Below are positions 7,900 through 15,055 of a DNA stretch of 18,362 nt, piece by piece. Numbering within the stretch: the first letter of the stretch is position 1; every line of letters begins with the position of its first letter. Location: NCBI GenBank assembly GCA_946481025.1, contig CAMLNA010000092.1, positions 1-18,362 on the forward strand. The letters run 5' to 3'. The DNA comes from an uncultured Rivibacter sp. (lineage in GTDB: Bacteria; Pseudomonadota; Gammaproteobacteria; Burkholderiales; Burkholderiaceae). The notes below the pieces were generated by a model. It saw only the letters and a program-made list of their open reading frames with translations, did no database searches and was not told where the DNA came from. Made by a program: the position numbers and the translations under genes.

Positions 7900-8355
7900 T
7901 CAGTAGCCGCCGCGACCGCCACCGCCGTAGCCGCCACCGCCGCTGCGGCCGCCGCCACCACCGTAGCCGCCGCCACCGCTGCGGCCACCACCGCCGCCGC
8001 CGTAGCCGCCACCGCCGCCTTCGCGACGGCCGCCGCCGAAGCCACCGCCGCCACCACCACCACCGCCGCCGCCGCCGTACGGACCACGGAAGCCGCCCGG
8101 ACGCTCTTCACGGGGACGGGCTTCGTTGACGACGATGGCGCGGCCGGACAACGGCTGGCCGTTCATGCCTTCGATGGCCGACTGGGCTTCGGAGTCCGAG
8201 CCCATTTCAACGAATCCGAAGCCTTTGGAGCGGCCAGTGTCGCGGTCCATCATGACCTTGGCCGAGGTGACCGAACCGAACTGCGAGAACGCTTGCTGCA
8301 GCTCTTCGTCACGCACGCTGTAGGCAAGGTTGCCTACGTAGAGTTTGTTGCCCAT
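7900..8355 (-). CDS. glycine-rich RRM RNA-binding protein (cold-inducible type)
   Basis: A 151-residue single-stranded RNA-binding protein, resembling the Rbp proteins of cyanobacteria and many betaproteobacteria. One RRM fills residues 1-80, with RNP2 LYVGNL (5-10) and RNP1 KGFGFVEM (44-51), including the exposed aromatics. After an acidic-basic linker (PREERPGG) the C-terminal 60 residues are almost only Gly with Tyr, Arg and Ser, built from repeats such as GGGGYGGGGGRS and including a run of about 12 Gly (94-105). Such tails often help RNA binding and self-association. A strong Shine-Dalgarno AGGAAAGG (8372-8365 on the minus strand) precedes the ATG by 9 bases. The leader upstream is long and open of genes. 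Expression likely responds to cold or growth, by family analogy only. Confidence 0.95.
   Translation of the reverse strand: MGNKLYVGNLAYSVRDEELQQAFSQFGSVTSAKVMMDRDTGRSKGFGFVEMGSDSEAQSAIEGMNGQPLSGRAIVVNEARPREERPGGFRGPYGGGGGGGGGGGGFGGGRREGGGGGYGGGGGGRSGGGGYGGGGGRSGGGGYGGGGRGGY
7903..8090. repeat. low-complexity CCGCCACCG-type repeat coding the Gly-rich tail
   Basis: This stretch consists of imperfect repeats of CCGCCACC, CCACCGCC and GTAGCCG, read on the minus strand as GGN glycine codons with interspersed TAC (Tyr) and CGC/AGC (Arg/Ser). It lies wholly inside the RNA-binding-protein gene and is explained by it. Tracts such as the CCACCACCACC run near 8053-8066 are plausible slippage sites. 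Confidence 0.8.
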
Positions 8356-8626
8356 GGATGAGCGCCTTTCCTAGAAACCTGAACAGAGAACCATGTGGAG
8401 CTCAACCCATCGGGACCTATTTCCAGAGAAGGCGCGGCTACCAGACACAGGAGCCGGATTATGTGGTAAAGCTCACGCGAGTGCGCTAGCCCGTTCGGCA
8501 ACTTCACGCGGAAAGTGTTGTATCTGCGCCGTTTCCAAACGAACGGTTGGGGTTTCCCCGTGGCCTTGCCGGCGCGCCGCCCGAGGCTGCTGCGGTGCAT
8601 CAGCGCACCTATGATGGGCGCCTCCC
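8356..8626. promoter_or_regulatory. divergent intergenic region with long leader of the RNA-binding protein
   Basis: These 271 bases separate two divergent genes and hold no credible coding sequence. Toward the minus-strand RNA-binding protein they must contain its promoter and probably a long 5' leader; a CATAAT-like hexamer is readable on the minus strand near 8473-8478, but without a good -35. Toward the plus strand, TATGAT at 8610-8615 is a candidate -10 for the BtuF-like gene and lies only 11 bases before its ATG, implying a very short leader. No known riboswitch is recognisable to me. Confidence 0.4.
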
Positions 8627-9451
8627 ATGAACCCGTCCGCGTCCTTCGGCCCGGCGCAGGGCGCTGCGCCCTTTCGCATCGCCAGCCTGGTGCCCAGCCT
8701 CACCGAACTGCTGGTGGCCCTGGGCCTGGGGCACTGCCTGGTGGCACGCACGGGCTTCTGCGTGCACCCGCGCGAGGCGCTGGCCGCCGTGCCCAAGGTC
8801 GGCGGCACGAAAGACGTGAACCTCGCCAAGCTGCAGCGGCTGGCGCCCACCCATGTGCTGGTCAACGTCGACGAGAACCGTGCCGAGACGGTGGAGGCGC
8901 TGCGGGCCTGGCCGCATGCGCCGCAGGTCATCGTGACCCACCCGCTGGCGCCGGCCGACAACCTGGTGCTGTTCGGCCAGATGGCCGAGTCCTTCGGGGC
9001 GGTGCCGGGCGTGCGGGAGCGGGCCGCGGCCTTGCGGCGCGAACTCGAGCAGGAACTGGCCGTGCCCCCCGCGGGGCCGCCGCGCCGGGTGCTGTACCTC
9101 ATCTGGCGCGAGCCGTGGATGACGGTGGCGCGAGACACCTACATCTCGCAGCTGCTGGCCCATGTGCACTGGCACACCCTGCCCGACGTGGCCGGCGGCC
9201 TGCAAGGGGCTGCCCGCTACCCGGTGGTCGCCGCCGATGCGCCGTGGCTCGCCGACGTGCAGGAAGTGCTGCTGAGCTCGGAGCCGTATCGGTTCGGCGC
9301 AGGGCACATCGGCGAAGCCCAGGCGCTGTGCCCGCAGGCCCGGGTGCAGCTGGTCGACGGCGAGCTGCTCAGCTGGTACGGCCCGCGGGCCGCCGAGGGG
9401 CTGCGCTATGCCCGCGGGCTGGCCCGCGATGCGCTCGCGTCGACAGCCTGA
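8627..9451 (+). CDS. BtuF-like helical-backbone metal/cobalamin receptor domain protein
   Basis: A 274-residue protein with the fold of periplasmic-binding-protein class III (Peripla_BP_2; BtuF and siderophore receptors). The opening FRIASLVPSLTELLVALGLG (16-35) followed by GFCVHP and KVGGTKDVNLAKLQRLAPTH (57-76) and VLVNVDENR is typical of proteins annotated as cobalamin-binding protein. The N-terminus (MNPSASFGPAQGAAP) shows neither a charged-hydrophobic signal peptide nor a lipobox, so unlike BtuF it may remain in the cytoplasm. No BtuCD permease or ATPase is nearby. The ATG at 8627 was kept because the domain begins only 15 residues in; no start with a signal peptide is available upstream in frame. 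The marC-type gene follows after 26 bases. Ligand uncertain (corrinoid, heme or another chelate). Confidence 0.85.
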   Translation: MNPSASFGPAQGAAPFRIASLVPSLTELLVALGLGHCLVARTGFCVHPREALAAVPKVGGTKDVNLAKLQRLAPTHVLVNVDENRAETVEALRAWPHAPQVIVTHPLAPADNLVLFGQMAESFGAVPGVRERAAALRRELEQELAVPPAGPPRRVLYLIWREPWMTVARDTYISQLLAHVHWHTLPDVAGGLQGAARYPVVAADAPWLADVQEVLLSSEPYRFGAGHIGEAQALCPQARVQLVDGELLSWYGPRAAEGLRYARGLARDALASTA

Positions 9452-9463
9452 GCCCCGCCCCCC

Positions 9464-9469
9464 GACAAT
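9464..9469 (+). promoter_or_regulatory. possible -10 box before the MarC-family gene
   Basis: GACAAT (4 of 6) sits in the 26-base gap before the ATG at 9478. It resembles the AT-rich hexamers close to the start codons of the two other plus-strand leaders in this window. The gene could equally be read through from the BtuF-like gene. Confidence 0.25.
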
Positions 9470-9477
9470 CGCGCCCC

Positions 9478-10119
9478 ATGGATCTCTACAAGCCGCTGAT
9501 CGCACTCCTGGCCATCGTCAACCCCATCGGCGTGGTGCCCTTCTTCATCCACTTCACCCAGAACTTCAACCGCCAGCAGCGCCAGCGCACCATCCGCGTC
9601 AGCGCCTTCACAGCCTTTCTTGTCATCTCGATCAGCTCGCTGGTGGGGCTCAAGATCCTGGGCTTCTTCAGCATCTCGCTCGCCTCGTTCCAGGTCGGCG
9701 GCGGCACGTTGCTGCTCATCAGCGCGCTGCACATGCTCAATGCGCAGCCGGCGGAGTCGAAGCCCAGCGACGTGAGCGAGGGCAGCCAGAAGGCCGATGC
9801 CGGCGACAGCATCGCGGTGGTGCCGCTGACCATCCCGCTGCTCACCGGCCCGGCCACGATCTCCACGATGGTGATCTATGCCGAAAAGACGCGCCATTGG
9901 TGGGAGCTGGGGGTGCTGGTCGGCTACGGCGTGGTCGTGGCCATGGTGACCTTCGTGGTGTTTTCGGCTGCCGGTCGCATCGCCAAGGTCATGGGCCAGA
10001 CCGGCATCAACGTGATGACGCGGCTGATGGGGCTGATCCTCGCGGCCCTGGCGGTCGAGTTGCTGTCCGACGGCCTGACCAAGCTGTTCCCGGTGCTGGC
10101 CAGCCACATCGCGAATTGA
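9478..10119 (+). CDS. MarC-family (UPF0056) integral membrane protein
   Basis: A 213-residue inner-membrane protein with six predicted membrane segments (about 5-25, 40-62, 68-88, 112-134, 145-165, 182-205). Family signatures are VNPIGVVPFFIHFT near the N-terminus (14-27), the glycine-rich FQVGGGTLLL (71-80), and PLTIPLLTGPATISTMV (116-132). The loop 89-111 is hydrophilic and charged. The name MarC derives from a supposed link to multiple antibiotic resistance that was later not supported; the true function is unknown. The frame is open far upstream through the BtuF-like gene, but that part is a shadow; ATG 9478 gives the conserved N-terminus MDLYKPLIALLAIVNP. It may be co-transcribed with the BtuF-like gene. 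Confidence 0.93.
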   Translation: MDLYKPLIALLAIVNPIGVVPFFIHFTQNFNRQQRQRTIRVSAFTAFLVISISSLVGLKILGFFSISLASFQVGGGTLLLISALHMLNAQPAESKPSDVSEGSQKADAGDSIAVVPLTIPLLTGPATISTMVIYAEKTRHWWELGVLVGYGVVVAMVTFVVFSAAGRIAKVMGQTGINVMTRLMGLILAALAVELLSDGLTKLFPVLASHIAN

Positions 10120-10130
10120 CCCGGCAGGCC

Positions 10131-10158
10131 GAACGCGCCTGGCGTTCAGCAAGTTTTT
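10131..10158 (+). terminator. weak terminator candidate after the MarC-family gene
   Basis: A six-base-pair stem GAACGC/GCGTTC (10131-10136 and 10142-10147) is followed after six bases by TTTTT (10154-10158). The stem is short and the U run is not immediately adjacent, so termination here would be weak. Further on, the palindrome GCCCGCG/CGCGGGC (about 10191-10205) has no U run. Confidence 0.3.
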
Positions 10159-10240
10159 CAACGAGATGTCTTCCGCACGCCCCGGGGCAAGCCCGCGGCG
10201 CGGGCATGGCGCTTGCCGACTGGCCAGCGAGACCCCATGA

Positions 10241-10513
<273 letters not shown>

Positions 10514-10544
10514 CGGGCAGGCAGCCCGGCCGAGGGGCGCCGGC

Positions 10545-11060
10545 CTACAGCAGCTGGGCCTTCAGCTGCAGTGCAAATGCGCCGTCCACGGTACCGACCG
10601 ACGGGATGTAGACGAGGTTCAGCCCCACGCGCTGCCACTGCAGCGACAGCGCCGGCACGAAGGTCGGAAAGTAGCCGCCGCCCTTCATGCGCGGGTAGCC
10701 GTTGACGACGCCCACGCTGGCGCCGGCGTGGAGCGAAAAGTCCGCCGGCAGCGCGAGCCGCAGCGGCATCCAGCCGGCCTGCAGGTAGTTGCTCGGCCGG
10801 TTGCGTGAATTGCGGTAGTGCCCGGCGTTGAGCTGCCAGTCCTGCCAGCCGCTTCCACCGTGCCACTCGAAGCCGATGCCGGTGTTGTCCTGCCGATAGC
10901 GGTCGGCCCGCCGCGTGTGGTGCGACCAGAAGCCGCTGCTCAGCCACCACTGCGCGGCGACCTCCTCGCCTCCGACCGCAGGCTGCGCCCAGCCGGCGCA
11001 GGGCGGCAGCAGCAGCGCTGCGGACAACGACAACAGGCACAAGGCGGGCGGGTACTGCAT
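10545..11060 (-). CDS. secreted PagP-like outer-membrane beta-barrel protein (probably non-catalytic)
   Basis: A 171-residue protein with a clear signal peptide: MQYPPALCLLSLSAALLLPP, then cleavage likely after CAGWA. The mature part has alternating hydrophobic/polar strands and ends in an aromatic-poor but hydrophobic strand (FALQLKAQLL). By eye it resembles lipid A palmitoyltransferase PagP: DRYRQDNTGIGFEW against DRYNERPWGGGFG, YRNS against FKDS, and LSLQWQRVGLNLVYIPSVGT against [20 protein letters not shown]. In this alignment the catalytic H33 of PagP is a Ser and D76 is an Asn, while S77 is kept, so acyl transfer is doubtful. ATG 11060 was chosen for the signal peptide; the longer open frame upstream is a shadow. 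It is divergent from creB (205 bases), which suggests but does not prove shared stress control. Confidence 0.65.
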   Translation of the reverse strand: MQYPPALCLLSLSAALLLPPCAGWAQPAVGGEEVAAQWWLSSGFWSHHTRRADRYRQDNTGIGFEWHGGSGWQDWQLNAGHYRNSRNRPSNYLQAGWMPLRLALPADFSLHAGASVGVVNGYPRMKGGGYFPTFVPALSLQWQRVGLNLVYIPSVGTVDGAFALQLKAQLL

Positions 11061-11265
11061 GGCACGGCCTTTCAGGCGACACGGGGACGGCGCGACCGCT
11101 TCACGTCGCGCGTTGACCGGTCTATCGGGCGCCTGGGCAGGCGCTTGATTTCCTGTTACCCGTGGCAGCGCCATCCCGCGCAGTGCTGCACGCTCGTCGC
11201 CTCGAAGCGCCACCGCCGCCGTGACGGAATGCCGGGCGCAAGGGCGCGCCGCGGGAGCCGATAGC
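11061..11265. promoter_or_regulatory. divergent control region between the PagP-like gene and creB
   Basis: These 205 bases hold no credible gene. They contain a hairpin GCGCCT/AGGCGC (11129-11134 and 11139-11144) followed by TTGATTTCC. GGGAG (11253-11257) is the likely Shine-Dalgarno for the creB ATG at 11266. I searched by eye for TTCAC-N6-TTCAC here on both strands and found none; only a lone TTCAC occurs near 11100. Confidence 0.45.
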
Positions 11266-11979
11266 ATGCGCGCCATGACGTCCCCCTCGCCGCCCCGCGT
11301 GCTGCTGCTCGAAGACGACCCGGCCATCGCGCGCACCGTGGCATATGCGCTCGAGCGCGACGGCTTTGCCGTGCGGCATGTGCTGCTGGTGCGCGAAGCC
11401 GCCGAGCAGCTGCGCCGCGGCGTCGCCGACGTTGCGCTGCTCGATGTCGGGCTGCCCGACGGCAGCGGCCTCGACCTGTGCCGCGCGCTGCGGCAGGAAC
11501 AGCCGGCACTGCCCATCGTGCTGCTGACCGCCCGCAGCGACGAGACCGATCGCGTGCTAGGGCTCGAGCTGGGCGCAGACGACTACGTCGCCAAGCCGTT
11601 CAGCCCGCGCGAGCTGGTGGCCAGGGTGCGTGCACTGCTGCGGCGTGCGCGGGCGACCGCCGCCCCCGTGGCGTTGCCGCAAACGCAAACGCTGTTCGAG
11701 CTCGACGAGCCCGGCCTTCGGGTGCGGTATGGGGGCCAGCCGCTGTCGCTCACGCGCCGCGAGTTCGGCCTGCTGCGCGAGCTGCTGCGCTCGCCGGGCC
11801 GCATCCGCAGCCGCGAGTCGCTGCTCGATGCGGTGTGGGGCGCCGACGCCGACAGCGGCGACCGCACGGTGGACACGCACATCAAGACCCTGCGCGCCAA
11901 GCTGCGCGAGGTGAAGCCCGAGCTCGACCCCATCGTCACCCATCGCGGGCTGGGCTATTCGCTGGAGCTGCCGGCGTGA
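11266..11979 (+). CDS. creB: response regulator CreB (OmpR family)
   Basis: CreB is the DNA-binding partner of sensor CreC. The 237-residue protein has a receiver domain (about 10-125) with the acidic pocket E16-D17-D18, phospho-acceptor D60 (ALLDVGLPDGSG), T88 and K110 (AKPF), and an OmpR-type winged-helix DNA-binding domain (about 145-235) with LTRREFGLLRELLRSPGRI and RTVDTHIKTLRAKL. The name rests on its partner: the overlapping downstream gene is unmistakably creC, and creD follows. ATG 11266 has GGGAG eight bases upstream; ATG 11275 is the alternative. Its stop overlaps the creC start (GTGA, 11976-11979). The creA gene that begins the E. coli locus is not present beside it. Confidence 0.95.
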   Translation: MRAMTSPSPPRVLLLEDDPAIARTVAYALERDGFAVRHVLLVREAAEQLRRGVADVALLDVGLPDGSGLDLCRALRQEQPALPIVLLTARSDETDRVLGLELGADDYVAKPFSPRELVARVRALLRRARATAAPVALPQTQTLFELDEPGLRVRYGGQPLSLTRREFGLLRELLRSPGRIRSRESLLDAVWGADADSGDRTVDTHIKTLRAKLREVKPELDPIVTHRGLGYSLELPA

Positions 11980-13421
11980 AACTCGGCGTGCGCCTGCTGC
12001 TGGGCTTCTTCCTCATCACCGGGCTGGCGGCGTTTTTCGTGCTGCGGGTGTTCGTGGCCGAGGTGAAGCCCAGCGTGCGCGAGGTGATGGAAGACGTGCT
12101 GGTGGACACTGCCAACCTGCTGGCCGAACAGGTGGCCGACGACCTGGCCGCGCTGCCCGAGGGCGCCACGCTGGAACAGTCACGTTTTGCCGAGCGGGTG
12201 CGCGACTACGCCGCACGCCCCATCGACGCAAGGATCTGGGGGCTGGCCAAGCGCAGCCTCGACTTCCGCATCTACGTCACCGACGCGCGCGGCCGGGTCG
12301 TGTTCGACGCAGGCGCCCACCAGGGCAGCGCCGTCGGTGCCGACTACTCCCGCTGGCGCGACGTGGCGCTCACGCTGCGCGGCGAATACGGCGCGCGCGC
12401 CACGCGGGAGGTGCAGGCGGACGACAGCAGCTCGGTCATGTACGTGGCGGCGCCGGTGCGCCACGAAGGCCAGGTGATCGGCGTGCTGACGGTGGCCAAG
12501 CCGGTGGCCACGGTGCAGCCCTTCATCGACCGCGCCGAGCGCAAGATCCTCGTGGCCGGGGCCTGGCTGCTGGGCCTGTCGCTGGCCATCGGGGTGGCCG
12601 TCACCGGCTGGCTGGTGTGGTCGATCCGGCGGCTGCGGCGCTACGCGCAGCAGGTCGACAGCGGTGGCCGCCGCATCGAGGTGCCGGCGTTGTCGGGCGA
12701 ACTCGGCGAGCTGGCCAAGGCCATGGACGCGATGCGCGCGCGCCTCGACGGCCGCGAGCAGCTCGAGCACACGGTGCGTGCGCTGACCCACGAGCTCAAG
12801 AGCCCGCTGGCGGCCATCCGCGGCGCGGCCGAGCTGCTGCGCGACCCGTTGCCCGACGCCGATCGCGAGGGCTTTGCCCGCCAGATCGAGGAACAGGGCG
12901 AACGCCTGCGGCTGCTGGTCGACCGCCTGCTGGAGCTGTCGAAGCTCGAAGGCCGGCGCGCGCTGGAACATGCCGCGCGGGTGTCGCTCGCCCTCTGCGC
13001 CCGGCAGGCCTGGGACTCGCTGCGCGCCCGCGCGGCGCAGCGCGGCATCGGCCTGCGATGGCTGTCGCCGCCCGATCCCGCCGTCGAAGTGCGCGGCGAT
13101 GCCGAGCTCATCCTGCTCGCGATGACCAACCTGTTCGCCAACGCCCTCGACTTCGCGCCCGAAGGCAGCGAGCTCGAGGTGGCTGTCGGCTCCGACGGCA
13201 GCTTCACGTTGCGCGACCATGGCCCGGGCGTTCCCGACTACGCGCGGGCACAACTGGGCCAGCGCTTCTATTCGACCCCCCGGCCCGGCGACCACGCGCC
13301 CAAGAGCAGCGGCCTGGGCCTTGCGATCGTGCAGCAGGTGATGGCGCTGCACGGCGGTTCCTGGAGCGGTGAGCCGGCGCAGCCGGGCTGGCGCGTCCGG
13401 CTGCAGTTCGCTGCGCCCTGA
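11976..13421 (+). CDS. creC: sensor histidine kinase CreC
   Basis: CreC is an inner-membrane kinase that phosphorylates CreB; in E. coli it responds to carbon source/fermentation state, and homologues (BlrB) respond to beta-lactam damage. The 481-residue protein begins with the family's N-terminus GVRLLLGFFLITGLAAFFVL (membrane segment about 7-27). A periplasmic sensor (28-190) follows with the CreC-typical stretches VDTANLLAE, YSRWRDVALTLRGEYGAR and SSVMYVAAPVRHEGQVIGVL. A second membrane segment (about 192-215) is followed by a HAMP-like linker, the phospho-acceptor H272 (THELKSPLAAIRGAAELL), and the HATPase domain with N389 (N box), DHGPGVP (414-420) and GLGLA (446-450). It starts with GTG, overlapping creB. 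Length compares with 474 residues in E. coli. All catalytic parts are intact. Confidence 0.97.
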   Translation: MKLGVRLLLGFFLITGLAAFFVLRVFVAEVKPSVREVMEDVLVDTANLLAEQVADDLAALPEGATLEQSRFAERVRDYAARPIDARIWGLAKRSLDFRIYVTDARGRVVFDAGAHQGSAVGADYSRWRDVALTLRGEYGARATREVQADDSSSVMYVAAPVRHEGQVIGVLTVAKPVATVQPFIDRAERKILVAGAWLLGLSLAIGVAVTGWLVWSIRRLRRYAQQVDSGGRRIEVPALSGELGELAKAMDAMRARLDGREQLEHTVRALTHELKSPLAAIRGAAELLRDPLPDADREGFARQIEEQGERLRLLVDRLLELSKLEGRRALEHAARVSLALCARQAWDSLRARAAQRGIGLRWLSPPDPAVEVRGDAELILLAMTNLFANALDFAPEGSELEVAVGSDGSFTLRDHGPGVPDYARAQLGQRFYSTPRPGDHAPKSSGLGLAIVQQVMALHGGSWSGEPAQPGWRVRLQFAAP

Positions 13422-13449
13422 GCTTTGCGGGCCCTCGCGGCACCGCCAC

Positions 13450-13465
13450 TTCACCCTCGCTTCAC
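13450..13465 (+). promoter_or_regulatory. cre tag (CreB-binding direct repeat) upstream of creD
   Basis: A perfect TTCAC-CCTCGC-TTCAC repeat lies in the 114-base creC-creD gap, 70 bases before the creD ATG. It matches the published consensus TTCAC-N6-TTCAC to which CreB (and BlrA of Aeromonas) binds. The second half, TTCACA, also matches a -35 hexamer in 5 of 6 positions, but no good -10 stands 16-18 bases downstream, as expected for an activator-dependent promoter. I saw no other copy in the window on either strand. Confidence 0.88.
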
Positions 13466-13535
13466 AAACTTCGCGTTCTCCTCACGCCGCGTTGCGACGC
13501 TGCAGGCTCCAACAACCCGCGGGAGCCGGAGCGAA

Positions 13536-14981
13536 ATGAAGTCACGTCCTTACCTGTTGAAAGCCCTGGCAGTGGGCGGCATCACCTTGCTGCTGTGCGC
13601 AGCGCTGGCACGCATCGGCGGCATCGTCGATGAACGGCAGGGCCGCCAGCACGAAGCCGAACGCAGCGTCGAGACCAGCCTGGCCGGCCGCCAGGCCTTG
13701 CTCGGCCCGGTCCTGCACCGATCGTGTGTCGAGGAATGGGACACCACGGCGGGCGAAGGCAAGGACAGGCGCGTGACCACCGACAAGCGCGAGTTCCGCC
13801 TGTCGCTGGCGCCCACGCGCCTGCACGTCGACGCCAGCGCCGCGCTGGAGCCGCGCTACCGCGGCTTGTTCAAGGTGAACGCCTACGCCACCAAGGCCGC
13901 ATTGCAGGCGCAATGGACCAGCCTCGCGCCGTTGGCGGCTCAGCGCGAGCACGCCGGCTCGCGGCTCACCTGCGGCGAGCCGATCCTGATGGTGGCCTTG
14001 AGCGATGCGCGGGGCGTCCGCCTCGCGCAGGTGCGGGCCAACGGCACCAGCCACCCCGTGCTGCCCGGCACCTTCCACGGCAGCTACCCGCGCGGCTTCC
14101 ACAGCGTGCTGGCAGGGGCGGGCTCGCTCGCCGAGGCGCCGGCGCAGGGCGCGGCCCTCACGGCCGACATCACGCTCGAGCTCGTGGGCACCGCCGAACT
14201 CGCCATCGCCCCGGTGGCCGACACGACGCTCGTGCAGCTGCGCTCCGACTGGCCGCACCCCAGCTTCGGCGGGCGGTTCCTGCCGGCAGAACGCGAGGTC
14301 CGCAGCGACGGCTTTTCCGCCACCTGGCGCGTCTCGTCGCTGGCCACCACCGCCGCGCAGGACTACGCGCGCGGCGCGGAACTCTGCGCACCCTCCGGCA
14401 ATGCGGCCGCCAACGCCTACGGCGTGGAACGCTGGGCCGCGGCGGCGGCCGAAGCCGCCGGCGGGCACAAGTCCAGGGGCTGCGTCGAAACCCTGGACGT
14501 GGCCTTCATCGACCCGGTGAACGCCTATTCGCTCAGTGACCGCGCCACAAAGTACGGCCTGCTGTTCATCGCACTCACCTTCGCCATCGTCGCGATGTGC
14601 GAGGTGCTCGGCCGTGTGCGCGTGCACCCCATCCAGTACGCGCTGGTGGGGGCCGCGCTCACGCTGTTCTTCCTGCTGCTGCTGAGCCTGTCGGAGCACC
14701 TGGCCTTCGGGTGGGCCTATGCCGCAGCCAGTGCGGGCGTGGCGGCGCTGCTGGGCTACTACGGCGCGCACGTGCTGGGCGGCTGGCGCGCAGGCGGCTT
14801 CTTCGGCGCCGGGGCCGCCCTGCTGTATGGCGTGCTCTACGTGTTGCTGCAGATGGAGCAGACGGCGCTGGTGATGGGATCGCTGCTGCTGTTCGGCGTG
14901 CTGGGTGCGGTGATGGTGCTCACGCGGCGCGTGGACTGGTATGCGCTGCTCGGGCGGGATGCCGCGGCGTCAGGCGGTTGA
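13536..14981 (+). CDS. creD: inner membrane protein CreD (cell-envelope integrity)
   Basis: CreD is the most strongly induced target of CreBC; in several bacteria it supports envelope integrity and beta-lactam tolerance, but its biochemical role is unknown. The 481-residue protein has one N-terminal membrane segment (about 8-30), a large periplasmic domain (31-340) and about five C-terminal membrane segments (341-464). Family hallmarks: DWPHPSFGGRFLP (238-250), FIDPVNAYSLSDRATKYGLL (324-343) and VHPIQYALVGAALTLFFLLL followed by SLSEHLAFGWAY (363-395). It is slightly longer than E. coli CreD (450). Two extra cysteines in the periplasmic part (C64, C147, C284, C316 in all) could form disulfides. 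ATG 13536 has GGAG four bases upstream; an open frame from 13425 is not needed. The cre tag lies directly upstream. Confidence 0.97.
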   Translation: MKSRPYLLKALAVGGITLLLCAALARIGGIVDERQGRQHEAERSVETSLAGRQALLGPVLHRSCVEEWDTTAGEGKDRRVTTDKREFRLSLAPTRLHVDASAALEPRYRGLFKVNAYATKAALQAQWTSLAPLAAQREHAGSRLTCGEPILMVALSDARGVRLAQVRANGTSHPVLPGTFHGSYPRGFHSVLAGAGSLAEAPAQGAALTADITLELVGTAELAIAPVADTTLVQLRSDWPHPSFGGRFLPAEREVRSDGFSATWRVSSLATTAAQDYARGAELCAPSGNAAANAYGVERWAAAAAEAAGGHKSRGCVETLDVAFIDPVNAYSLSDRATKYGLLFIALTFAIVAMCEVLGRVRVHPIQYALVGAALTLFFLLLLSLSEHLAFGWAYAAASAGVAALLGYYGAHVLGGWRAGGFFGAGAALLYGVLYVLLQMEQTALVMGSLLLFGVLGAVMVLTRRVDWYALLGRDAAASGG

Positions 14982-15055
14982 GGCCGGCTGCGACGCGGGC
15001 GTCTCGCGGGCCAGGCGCATCACGGTCACGCCCGGCTCGCGAGCCAGCCCGTGCA

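Noticed and set aside
7903..8090. Regular short repeats that could suggest a CRISPR or tandem array
   Set aside because: The repeats are in frame and code the Gly-rich tail of an RRM protein; there are no spacers or cas genes.
9540..9580. A possible second cre tag near TTCACCCAGAACTTCAA
   Set aside because: The spacing is seven bases, the second half-site is TTCAA, and it lies inside the MarC-family coding sequence.
12180..13454. A 424-codon minus-strand open frame
   Set aside because: Antisense to creC over its kinase domain; low-complexity His/Gln/Arg composition.
13542..14771. A 409-codon minus-strand open frame
   Set aside because: Antisense to creD, which aligns with its family over its full length.
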